From contig JAOZRP010000023.1 of assembly GCA_029940125.1 (NCBI GenBank), forward strand, positions 1 to 13,940: DNA of 13,940 nt, in the 5' to 3' direction. This DNA comes from a bacterium. GTDB taxonomy: Bacteria; Desulfobacterota; Anaeroferrophillalia; Anaeroferrophillales; Anaeroferrophillaceae. Below, piece by piece: positions 1 through 12,000 of the stretch. A program made the position numbers and the translations under genes. The notes beneath the pieces were generated by a model. It did no database searches. It was not told the DNA's origin and saw only the letters and a program-made list of their open reading frames with translations. Position 1 is the stretch's first letter. The number at the start of each line of letters is the position of its first letter.

Positions 1-21
1 TCACCAATCAGGTAATCTGCC
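1..21 (+). promoter_or_regulatory. Leader with weak ribosome-binding site and possible upstream gene end
   Basis: An AGG (10-12, followed by T) lies nine bases before the ATG and is the only Shine-Dalgarno-like element visible; it is weak. An in-frame TAA at 13-15 bars any earlier start in the coding frame. In the second frame the bases 22-25 read ATGA, so an upstream gene in that frame would end in a TGA overlapping this start, as in translationally coupled operons. With only 21 bases, neither a promoter nor an upstream gene can be established. Confidence 0.4.
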
Positions 22-3000
22 ATGACAAATCTACGGTCACTATTCGAGCGGGCGCGAAAAGCAAAGCTTCCCCACACGAACAAAAACAGAAAAATCCATT
101 TTGAGACCCTGGAACCCCGACTGCTCCTTGATGGCATAAGCCCGGAAGCGGAAACCGCCCTGGTCAACGGCCTTCATGACTTCAAGGACTGGGCTGCCGT
201 ACTTGAAGCAGCGGGAGGAATGGGCCAGCAGCTGCCGCTGATCGACATGACGGTAGGCCAGGCCCTCGGTGTTAAAACCCTTATCCAGGATAAGCTCATT
301 GATCCCCTGGCCACCGTTCTTGATGGCGACACGAGCACCGCCGCCACCACAGAAGAAGTGGTTTCCGTACTTGACGGCCTGACTGAAACTACCGGCCTGG
401 TGACCGGCGGTTTGGAGGGCAGCCGCTATGTCTTTGATCTCACGTTTGAACCAACCCGCACGATTGAAACCACCCCCCTGCAGCTTTCGGAATCACTTGA
501 CTTCAACATGGAAATCACCGACAGCGCCAACCTTGCCGTCGATGCTTCACTGCACCTTGACTTCTCTTTTGGTTATGATACCGAAGACGGCAATTTTTTT
601 CTTACTTTTGACCAGTTTTCAGCCGGGACCGAAATAAACGCCACCGAGGTGGGTCTTTCTCTGCGCCTGGGCTTCCTGGATGCCGGGGTTGCCGACGGCA
701 CGGCACATCTTGAGGCCACGGTCAACATCGCCATAACCGATCCAGACAACTCCGACGCCAACAGCTACATCACCATTGCCGACCTGCAGAACATTAGCGC
801 CACCACCAACCTTGACGCCTCCATCAGCGGATCCGCTTCTCTGGAGCTGCCCCTGTCCAGTTCCCTGACCACCTCAGCTCCGGTTCTTGACCTGACCTGG
901 TCAAGCCTTGAGAATCCTTCCTCTGTCAGCAGCAACATCATGGACAGCTCCCTGGACGAGTTCCGCAACTTTTTTGACATCTCCCCGGAAACCGCCCTGG
1001 CCGGCCTCCAGTCCCTGCCGGACCTGCTTGCCGGCATCGCCGGGACGGCGGCGCTGGGACAGGAGCTGCCGATCATTGGTAATGGACTTGCCGACGTTGT
1101 TTCGGTCGCAACTGACATCCAGGGATTTGTCGATGACCTGCCGGATTTCACCACCGCCCAGGGCCTGCAAAGCGCCCTGCAGACCGCCCTTGACAACCTG
1201 GCTCCCGGCAATACGGTAACCATGGAAACATCCGCAAACGATCTGCAGTTCGGCTTCCAGTTCAGCAAGGATTTTTCCCAATCCCTGGACTTCAGCCTGG
1301 AGCGGGAACTCAGCGGCCTGACCCTGAACCTGAACGGCGAGGTTACCGCCACCGGCTCGGTGGCCACCGGGATAAAATTCGGCCTTGCCTTCGATACCGG
1401 GATTCCGGAAGCAAACCGCTTTTATCTCCTTGAAGGAGACGGCTCTTTTATTGATCTGGCCTTTAAAATCATCAATGACGCCCCGATAACCGCCATGGCC
1501 ACCCTGGGCCTGGTCAACGTGGGGATTGAAAACGGCGGCATCGCCCTGGCCGGCAGAACTAACAACAGCATTGACCGCAATAAAAACGCTACGGCCAGGA
1601 TAAACCTGGTGGATTCCGGCGGCGGCGCGGCCGGCGACGGTAAAATCACCCTGGCGGAAATCCTGGAATCCCCCACGGACATTATTGATTCCCCGTCCTT
1701 TGACGCCGCGGCCCAGGCGGAATTTGACCTCGTACCACCGGTTGCATCCTCCGAAAACGTTCATGTGGTTCTTGACTGGTATGACCTCAGCAATCCGTCC
1801 AGCATCCATGCCGATTATAACGCCAGCGCCCTGACCGCCATGCTCAGCAGCCCCGAAGACCTGTTGAACTCAGGCATCCTGGACAGCGTTGCAGCTGCCG
1901 GCCTGCGCAGTCTGGGCACCTGGTTTGACAGCATGGTCAATGCCACGGACAAAGCGCCTTTCAACACCAGACTGCCGCTGATCAACAAGACCCTGACCGA
2001 GCTTGTCAGTCTTGACGATCTGCTGCCAAGGATATCCACGGCCCTGATGTCGTTTCTAGACACCCCCGATGCGGCCACGGACGATTTTGTCAGCCAGGCC
2101 GCCGCTTCGCTGACCGATCTGGCCAATACGGACCCGGCAATGGCAATCAATTTCCTGGACAACCGTTTGTTCGCCGGCGTGCTGGCCGCCGGAGATGAAG
2201 CCGCTGCGGACTGGCTGGGCTATGTTCCAGATTCAGAGATACTGCTGTTCAATGTCGGATTCAGGCTTGAAAAAAGCCTGGCGGACGAAACCCTGAGCAT
2301 GTTCAAAAACGACAACAGCCTGGGTGTCAACTTCGAAGCTCCGGTCACCATCGACACCAGCCTCAACCTGGACTTCACCTTCGGTTACAACCTCACCCAG
2401 GGAATGAGCGTTGACGACGCCTTTTTTATCCGGCTCAACAATTTCACCGCCGGCATCGATATTGACCTGAATGCCAGCGCCGATTTCAATCTGGGCATGG
2501 GCCTGCTTGACGCTTCGGTGGAAAACGGCACCATTGATTTCACCGCTGAGGTAGCAGCCACACTGGCCAACCCGGACAATGACACTTCCGGGATCATCAC
2601 CCTGGGTGAAATTTCCGGCACCAGCCCCGCCGGACTGCTGTCTTTTGCCATCACCCAGTCTTCCCTGTCCGCCTCCCTGCCGCTGCGGGCTGACCTGCTG
2701 GGCACAGGAGCCAGAACCACCCTGATCATTGAAGGAGATCCGTTAAGGGGAGAGGCACCTGTTTTTCATTTGGAAGGGACAGATATCACCGAATTCAGTA
2801 ACTTCAGCGATCTTACCCCTTCCACCCTGCTCTCCGCTTTTGACCAGATTGCCAATCTGCTTTCCCAAATAATCGGCACTGACATCCTCAACACCAGGAT
2901 TCCTTTAGTAGATACTTCGGTGGGTGAGGTTCTTGACTTTGGCCGGGCTTTCGGCGACCAGGTTACCAGCCTGCTCTATAATTTTGACGGCACCCCGGCC

Positions 3001-6000
3001 TACCAGGACATCTCCCAGCTTGAAAAGCTGCTGAACCGGGTTCTGGTGAGAGCCGGTGGCGCGGCCCTGCCTGAAAACGGCGTGCTGACAACAGACGCGG
3101 TATTTTCAATCAGCCTGAATGATTCGGCTCCTGTCCCGGTAACCCTTTCCGCGGCGGCAACCAGCGATTTCAACAGCCGCCTGCAGCTTATTGATTATGT
3201 TAACACTACCCTGGAAGGAATCAGCGGCTTAGCCGGCGTTACCAGCGGCATTACTGCTGACGGCCATCTCTTCCTCAATGCCCCGGAAGACACTTCCTCA
3301 TTCAGGTTGACCGTTAATCCGGCTGATCCGGATAACAGCGCCTTCACGGCCCTGGGCTTTCTGGCGGAACAGGCCAATGCCTTGTCCGGGATCACGGTGA
3401 ATTTCGACCGGACCAGAGACCAGCTTCTCTTTACCATGCAGGTAAACCACAACTTTGCCGCTTTTGAGACCGGATTTGATTTTGACCGGGATTTTCAGCA
3501 TCTGGCCAATTTTTCCATCAGCGACAGCCATTTTTCCGTGGACGCCGACGGCGGCCTGAACATCACCTTCGGCATTGATCTCTCCAGCGCCAATACCATC
3601 CTTAAGGCCCCGCGCCCGGTAACGGCCTGGCAGCTTGCCGACGACGCCCGTTTCCAATTGCTGCTTAACAGCTTTGGCGGCGCCGATGACGGCACAGAAC
3701 AAGAACCGGCGCGGGTGGATGTGGTGCTCACTGGTTCAGCCACCGCGGAAAACAGCAGCGCCGACGACCTGGCGGCAGACCTCAACAACGCTCTACAGGC
3801 CGCTCTTCGGGAAGCGGGTTTCGAGGGCGATCAGGTGGCCGCCGGTATTGAACACACAGCCGAAGGCGATTTTCTTACCCTGACAACCAAAGGCGGCCTG
3901 GGCGGCTCTTCCCTTATCCTTTTTGCCCATCCCGATGACCCGGCAGTAACCGAACTCGGTTTCACCCAGTGCTACCAGGACAAAATAACCCTGACCGCCG
4001 CCAGCCCTCTGCCGGTCAACGGCAGGCTTTCCGGCCCGGCAGCCTTCAGCCTGGCAATCAACGGCAACGCTCCGGTTTCCATTTCCGTGTCTGCCGACAA
4101 CAGCAATGAAAACCGCCAGGACCTGGTAGATGACATCAGCACCGCCCTTGCCGGTGCCAATCTTGAGAACATCACCGCCGAACTCATGGGAAATAATCTC
4201 ACCTTTACGGTAACCGGCCCGGCAGCCTCGCTGGTGATAACCGCTGCCGCCGATGACCCGGCGGCAACCGAACTCGGCCTTGAGGAAAACATGAACCTGG
4301 GACCGGTTCCCATAAACCGCATCATCAACCTCCATTTTGAAGGTGCCCCTCTGCCGGAAAACGGGCAGCTCACAGCCGATGCCACTTTCCAGATTTTCCT
4401 CAATGACGCGGATCCTGTTGCCGTTACCATAAACAGTGATGACACTGACGGTCAGGAAAATGATACCGACCCCAACCAGTGCCGCCGGAATCTGATTGAC
4501 GACATCAACCGGGCCATTGCCAATGCCGGGATCAGCGACATAACCGCCATGCTGGGCAGTGCCGGACACCTGGTTTTTACCGCCACCGGCCCGGCCGGCA
4601 CAAGCCTGAAGGTCACTGCCGAGGCCGCTGATCCGGCCATAACCGAACTGGGCATGCTGGCGGAACAGATCGCCGAGGCCCCGATCAACTCCCAGATTGC
4701 CGCCACCAGCATGTTTGACCAGCTGGTACTGAAAAATCTGGGTTTCAGCGGCAGCATGGACATTGAAGGTTCTTTTGATGCCAACGCCGATTTCGCCGGT
4801 CTTGTCGGGGTAACTATCACCGGGGCCGGAGCAGAGCTGCATGGCGAGATTGATTACGACCTGTTCAACTCCTATGATCCCGTCCGGGTAGCTGATCTTG
4901 TTGATCACCTGACGGATCTTGCCGATTACCTGAATTTCAACCCGGCGGACATGATGCCGGATGGCAGTTTCACCGTCGACCTGCCGGTGGAAGTGGAGGG
5001 CACGGCCGCCGCCATCCTGGGCATGGACATTGACCCGGAAACGCCGCTTTCCATGTCCATTTCCGCCGGCAATCCCAACGGCAGTCTGTTTGATTTCGAC
5101 TCCTGGAATTTTGACCTTTCCGGCCTCGACGAGCTGGCCAATTTTGATAACTTTGAAATGCCCTCGATTTTCGAAGCCCTGCAGCTCGTCATAGATTTTC
5201 TCCAGGACCTGGGGGACAACACCCTGCTCAGCAAAGAGATTCCCCTCATTGACACCAGTCTGAACGACGTCCTTTCCTTCACTGATGATCTGCTTGCAGC
5301 CCTGAACGATTTTCAGAATGATCCGGCAACCGCTTTAACCAACCTGGAAAGCAAACTGGAAGAGGCCCTTGACCAGGTGCTGGGGGACAGCGATGACAAC
5401 GTAAGCATGCAGTTTTTTCCCGACACCAATACGCTGCAGTTTGGTTTATCCTTTACCCGGGCACCCCAGCTTGACCCCTTGAATCTTGACCTGAACCTGG
5501 AAACCCTGGGGCTGGGTGAACTTGCCGATCTGCCGGGCATCGGCAACCTCATTGACGTCAGCACCGGCGGGAGCCTGACCATTGAGCCGGAATTCACCTT
5601 TGATCTCATTTTCGGGGTTGACATGGCGGATGCCGATGCCATCCGGCCTTATATCGATGAAGCATCAAACCTCTCCCTGGGCCTGGGAATAAACGGCGAC
5701 GATTTGAGCTTCAGCCTGGCCCTGGGACCGCTTGGCGTTTTCGTAGTTGACGGCCAGGTGGCCGTTGACGGCCAGGTGCCCCCGGAAAACCAGGACGGAA
5801 ACGGCAAGGCTGAGTTCACCGTGGGCCTGCAAGGCAATCCCGGAGACAGATATTACGACATCAATACCCTGACAGACGAAATATCCATTGATGTTAACGG
5901 CAAGGTCTATGCCAATCTGCCGGTTCGCTTTCCCACGGAAAACGAATACATTTCCGGGGAGGAAAGCACCAGCAACTTCACCCTCGTAATAGACAATCTG

Positions 6001-9000
6001 GGCAGCCTGCTGACCGCCCTGTTCAACCAAACTTCAACTGACGGGCTTATCAGCTTCGAGATTCCGGATGTGGAGGGCGGGTTTGAAAATCTCTTTAACT
6101 CGGAAAACATGTTCGGCAACCTGGTCGGCATTCTCGACGGCATCGACCTTGCCCTGGAAACCCTGCAGGGGCTGGTCAGTGACGGGGTGTTCGGCCGCAG
6201 CCTCCCCTTGGTGGGCAACAATCTCCAGGACGCGGCTGATTTTTTTGGTGATATCCGCGCCAGTATTGCCACGGCCAGGACGGTCATTGAAAGCGTGGGT
6301 GATCCGGAAATCGCCCGGGATTACCTGTTTTATCTGCTTGCCGACAATGATAATTACGACCACAGCCATGAGTATGGCAGCCTGCCGCGTCTGGGGCTGC
6401 TGCAGGAGCTTGACGGCGAGGCCGGCCTCACCCCTGACGATATTATTCTCCTGGCTGACGGCAATCCCTGGAACTCCGAAGACCCGCCAGGCCCTGAGAA
6501 CATCCAGGACGCCAGCTTCCAACTCGCGCTTGGGGGAAATCTGAGCGGCAACCTGCCACCCATTAATTTTGATATCGGCCTGCCCGGCCTCGGCCTGGAA
6601 ATAACCGATGGCACGGTAAACGCCTCAATAGGCTGGACCCTTAATTTCGGCTTCGGCATTGATCGTAATCAGGGTTTTTACCTGATGCCCAATCTTGACA
6701 ATCCGCAGAATCCCAGCACGCCGCTTGACCTGCTTGATATCGACCTGGGCATCAGCCTTGATGATGAATTTTCTGCCAACGCCAACCTGGGATTTCTCGG
6801 GGTGGAAATTACAGCCGATGCAGACGGCGATGATATAGATGGTGATGGAATTGCTGATTCCACCGGTTTTGATGCCAGCATCGCGGTTACGGCAGGATCA
6901 TCTTCGGACAAAATCTATTTCGATGACCTCATGAATCAGGGGGTGAGTGATTTTGACTTTGGCTTTAATGCCGAAACCCTGGCCACGGTTAATCTTGATC
7001 TTAATCTTGGCTTTGGCCTGGAAAATGGAGTCAGCAAAAACTTCCCTTCCCTGACCTCGGATTTTTACATGACCTGGGAGTTTGACCAGGGAGACGATCT
7101 TTCCGGCCAGCTGCCCGAAGCCGGCTTTTACAACATTTCCCTTGATTTCGGTGAATTCCTGAGTCAATTTGTCGGCGATGTTTTAGGGCCGGTGCAGGCC
7201 GTCCTCGAGCCGGTGCAGCCCCTGATCGACATCCTCACCTATCCCCTGCCGGTAATCTCCGACCTGGCCGGCGAGCCCTTCACCATGTTGGACTTGGCCT
7301 CCTATATCCCCGGAGGCGTGGCCGAGGCGGCGGATTGGATTGACAGCGCCATCGGCATCATCAATCTGATCAACAAGGTGAAGAGTCTTGGTGACAGCGT
7401 GACCATCACCCTTGGCGATATCGTTTTTTCCGACGGCAAAACTGAAACCAGCTTTGACCTGCGCTGGGGCCTGGGCGACGACAGTCCCAGCCACCCCCAT
7501 GCCCTGCCGGAACACCCCTTTGACGCCCTGCTTGAAGGCGGTCGCCTGGTTGCAAGTTCCATCGATGAGATAACGGCTGCCATAAAAGACGGCAATCCAG
7601 ACTCTGCCGGCTCCCAGTTTCTTACCTCTACCTCGGCGGTGGGCGGCGGCCTGCAGTTCCCCATTTACGAAGACCCCATCAGCATCATGGGGCTTTTCTT
7701 CGGCCGGGACGTTGACCTGATCAAGTACGTCATGCCCACCCTGAAGGTGGAATTTTCCTACCGCCAGAGCTTCGGACCCGTCTGGGCGACCCCGCCGGTG
7801 TACGTCAACATCGGCGGCCGCCTGGGGGCCCAGGTCGATCTGGCCTTCGGCTATGACACCCACGGCATTCATCAGTTCATTGACAACACCGACAATCCCG
7901 CATTGCTGTTCAACGGCCTCTATATTGACGACCGCATTGCCGAAAACGGCGATGATCCCCCTGAGGCCCGGCTGTACGGTGAACTGGGCGCCGGCGCTTC
8001 GGTGGACGTCGTCTTAGCCGAACTGGGTGTGGAAGGCGGCATTTTTGCCGAGCTGGGATTGAATATCCATGATCCCGACGGTGACGGCAAGCTGCATACG
8101 GATGAGTTGATGGAAAACCCGGCATGTATTTTTGATCTTTCCGGGGCCTTGGGTGCCTATCTGCGGCTGTTCTGGGAATTGGATCTTTTCTTCTTTTCCA
8201 TTGGCGACGAGTATGAACTGGCCCGGGTAACCCTCCTTGATTTTGACATCCCTTGTGACGCACCCCAGCCGCAGTTGGCCACACTCGAATCCGACGGCAC
8301 CCTGGTACTGAATGTGGGCAACCGGGCTGATATCAGAGGCATTGAGACAGGAACCAAAGATGAAGAATATACGGTGTCCGCAATGGGCCCCGGCATAGTC
8401 AAGGTTGAGGCCTTCGGGATTGAACAGTACTACGGCGATGCTGACCTGTTTGTGAATGCCATAACGGCAAATGCCGGTGACGGTGACGACATTATCACGA
8501 TTAAAGGCACTCCTACCGCCAAGTATGCTGATGATCCAAACAATCCTCCTCCCGAAGACCCTCCCCCCCTGACAGTGACAATTCACGGCGGTGACGGCAA
8601 CGATCTGCTGGTAGGCAGCGGCGAAATTGATTACCTGTATGGTGATGAGGGCATCGACATAATCCAGGGCGGTGACGGTGACGATATACTCTTCGCCCAC
8701 AACGGCACCAGCGCCTCCCTGGTCACATCGAAAGAAAAACTGGACGGCGGCGGCGGCGATGACAAGATCTACGGCGGCGGCGGCCGGGACATTATTGACG
8801 GCGGCACCGGCGATGACGAAATCTACGGCGGCGGCGGCAATGATATCATTTACGGCAGTGCCGGCGATGACCTCATCTTTGGGGGCAGGGGCATTGACAG
8901 CCTGATGGGACAGGCAGGTGCGGATATACTCTATGGCGGCGCCGGCGCGGATTTCATCTCCGGCGGCGATGATGGAGACGAGGTTTACGGTGACAGCGAC

Positions 9001-12000
9001 GGCGCGAACTATTCGTCCCAGGCAGTCACCCTTTACGGCAATCCCCGTACTGACAACGACGGTGATGACATCATCTTTGGAGACGGGTACTCATTTGAAC
9101 AGTTTGCCCGGTACGATCATAATCGGGCAAAAGAGATCGCGGAAAGCTTTATCCGCGGAACCGTTGGAAATCTCAATTTCATAGAAAAATATATCCCGAA
9201 TTTTGTCGAGATTAAAGTCAGGCAAATGCTCAGTCGGCAAGGTGATGAACTCTTTCTTGCCCCGGGACCCGATACCATCTCGGGTGGCGGCGGCGATGAC
9301 CTGATTTTTGCCGAACCCGTTCTCAGGCAACAGGAGCAATGGACCCCACAGGACAATTACATTGCCGGCGGCACCGGGGCTGATCTCATCATCGGCGGTC
9401 TGGCCGCCGACACCATCTACGGGGAAGACGCGGACGGCTCCCATTCCACCAACCTGATTGACGACAGCGACCTTATTTACGCCCTGGCCGGTAATGATAG
9501 TATCTGGGGAGGAAGCGGTGCCGATATCATTTATGCCGGCGATGATGCCGATACCGTGCATGGCGGTTCAGAAGACGACGTAATCTACGGCGAGGCCGGC
9601 GATGACGAAATTTACGGCGACAGCGGCAACGACCTGATCGAAGGACATGGCGGCAACGACCTGATTCACGGCAATACCGGCGATGACAACCTCCGGGGTT
9701 TTGAAGGCGACGACCAAATTTATGGCGATGACGGAGACGACCTGGTATACGGCGATACCGGCAGCGACACCCTGTACGGCGGCCGGGGTGGAGACTATAT
9801 TATCGGCGGCTATCAGGATGACATCATTTACGGTGAAGATGACAGCGGCAATCACTCCATCGATCCCCTTGACGACAGCGACCTGATTTACGGCAGCCGG
9901 GGCGATGACACCATTTACGGCAACTTCGGCAATGACATGCTGTACGGCAATTCCGGTCGGGACATTATCCAGGGCGGCCGGGGCCGGGATACCATCTGGG
10001 GCGGCTCGGAAGCAGACCTGGTGTACGGTGAGGATCAGTACGGCATTCAGTCGGCCATTCTCCTTGATGACAGTGATATAATTCATGGGGAAACCGGCAA
10101 TGATGAGATATACGGCCAGACCGGGGATGACACCATTTACGGCAACGAGAATGATGACTTTCTGGACGGCGGTACGGGAGACGACACCATTTACGGCAGC
10201 ACCGGCAGCGACGTCATTTACGGCGACAGCGGCAACGATACCATCTCCGGCAACGAAGACGATGACTTTATTCACGGCGGCGACGGCAGCGACGTTTTAA
10301 CCGGTAACAGCGGAGTTGATTATATTTACGGCGGGCTGGGGGCGGACAGCATTTCCGGCGGCAGTCAGGATGATTTTCTCTATGGTCAAGAGGGCGCCGA
10401 CACCATTTACGGCAACGAAAACAACGACTTGATTGAAGGCGGGGCCGACGACGACACCATTTATGGTGACAGCGGCGCTGACCTGATTTACGGACAGGCC
10501 GGAGCGGATCTCATTACCGGCGGCAGTGAGCGGGACCGCATCTTCGGCGGCAGCGGCGACGACGACATCAGCGGCAATGAGGGGGATGATCTGCTGCATG
10601 GCGGCAGCGGCCAGGATATTATTCACGGCGGCGTCGACAATGATGAGATCTTTGCCGACAGCGGGGTGGGCGACCACCTGTACGGTGATGAAGGCAATGA
10701 CCGGATAACCGGTTCCGACGACGGGGCCGGGCATGACCCTGATTTTACCGACGGCGTCTGGTTCGGCGACGTGATTGACGGCGGCAGCGGGGCCGACACC
10801 ATCATGGCCATGGCCGGGGCCGATCTGGTACGTGGCGGTGAGGGGGATGATGTCATTTACGGCAGCAGCGGCGACGACCTGCTCCTGGGCGGTGCAGGCC
10901 GGGATGTCATCCACGGTGAAAGCGGAGACGACACCCTGTACGGCCATGATCACGGCGAAAGCGTTGACGACAACGCCAATGACACGCTGTACGGCGAACT
11001 TGGCGATGATTTCCTGAGCGGCGAAGGCGGCAATGATTTCCTTGACGGCGGCTTCGGCACCGACAGTTTAAGCGGCGGCGGCGGCAATGACGAGCTGCGG
11101 GCCGGCTTCGGGGCAAACAACCTCCTGCACGGCGACGGCGGCAACGATCTGCTGCGGGGGGCCGACGACGGTGCGGATCAGCTGTTCGGCGACGGCGGCC
11201 GGGACCGGATTTACGGCTACGGGGGCAACGACGTTATCAGCGGCGGCGCCGGGGACGACATCATTGACGGCGGGGCCGGGGACGATGTTATTGCCGGCAA
11301 CGGCGGCTCCGACCTGCTGGTCGGCGGCCGGGACCATGATATTCTTTACGGGCACAGCGAGGACGGCAGCGGCGATGATGCGGCGGTTGACTATCTTTAC
11401 GGTGATTTCGGCACCAATACCGATGACGCCGGAGCCGGGGCGGACCGGCTTTACGGCAATGACGGCAATGATTTTCTCTTCGGTGAGTACGGCGACGACC
11501 TGATTGTGGCCGGCGGCGGCGTGTCTGATTTCGTCGATTACGGCAATGCCGGTGATGACGCGGCTTTCACCGCACCCGCAGCCACGGAGGCGCCGGCGCT
11601 CCAGGTTCCGGACGACGACAATGCCCGGGCCGCGTCCACTTTGCCCACGGGCATTGACGATCTGGGCCGCTGGGCCGAATACGCCGGCGGTGGACTGGCC
11701 GCCGGCAATGCGCCGGCCCTGGAACCTGACATGACCGCCGGAAACAATGGTCAGTACGTGGTCTGGGCTGACGGCCGCAACGGCAACATGGAAATCTATC
11801 TGGCCCGGCATACGGAATCAGGCTGGCAGCAGCTGGCCGGCAGCGCCGAGCAGGGAGGGATAAGCAATACGATCTCCGCTTCCCGGCGGCCAACGGTTGT
11901 TCTGGACGATTCCGGCGCTCCGGTGGTGGCCTGGACGGAAATCAGTGAATCAGGCACCGATATCCTCGCGGCCCGCTATGACGCGGCGGCCAACAGCGGG

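Larger units (their letters stand above)
2812..5157 (+). repeat. Hook/beta supermodule 4, expanded by inserted repeats
   Basis: The hook carries IPLVDTSVGEVLDF (from 2899). The beta part has its FG motif as ITFGID (3562-3579). The second half, starting at LVLKNLGFSGSMDIEGSFD (about 4726), aligns with the post-FG half of module 3 (the part with LNASADFN). Between these halves lie three copies of a repeat of about 100 residues, and a fourth copy lies between the hook and the beta-domain. The insertions explain why this module is about twice the usual length. The terminal loop (4852-4896) is degenerate: DYDLFNSYDPVRVAD lacks a clear calcium pattern. Confidence 0.68.
8581..11520 (+). repeat. RTX calcium-binding nonapeptide array
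   Basis: Residues 2854-3833 are dominated by GGxGxDxUx nonapeptides such as GGDGNDLLV, GGGGDDKIY and YGDSGNDTI, on the order of 80-90 copies by estimate. In the family these fold on calcium binding outside the cell into parallel beta-rolls, with 18 residues per turn, and mark type I secretion substrates. The typical UYG form (IYG, LYG) dominates over the plain GG form. The array is interrupted by a helical insert and by acidic inserts. Several units are nearly identical in DNA; for example, gacaccatttacggcaac occurs at 9907, 10129 and 10399. This is a very long array, and it is internal rather than C-terminal. Confidence 0.96.

Noticed and set aside
208..219. AAGG near the N-terminus as a LapG-type protease cleavage site of a retained adhesin
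   Set aside because: The stretch belongs to the first hook (LEAAGGMGQQLPLID), which aligns with the same part of hook 2 (IAGTAALGQELPIIG), so it is repeat sequence. No LapA-like retention domain was recognised.
8161..8220. Hydrophobic aromatic stretch (LRLFWELDLFFFS) as a transmembrane helix
   Set aside because: It is short and interrupted by charged Glu and Asp, with alternating residues that fit beta strands of module 7.
8672..9184. Plus-strand ORFs rich in Ala, Thr and Met within the RTX region (8672-8905, 8918-9184, and later ones)
   Set aside because: They are out-of-frame readings of the same repeats, with no independent start signals or domains.
9568..10275. Antisense ORF with a repetitive, hydrophobic VNxVI-type sequence resembling a membrane or structural repeat protein
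   Set aside because: It is the reverse-complement reading of the Gly/Asp RTX codons; the repeat is a by-product of the nonapeptide array.
8581..11520. Short direct DNA repeats as a CRISPR array or minisatellite
   Set aside because: The repeats are imperfect, in frame with a 27-nt codon-based period, and encode RTX nonapeptides; there are no distinct spacers.
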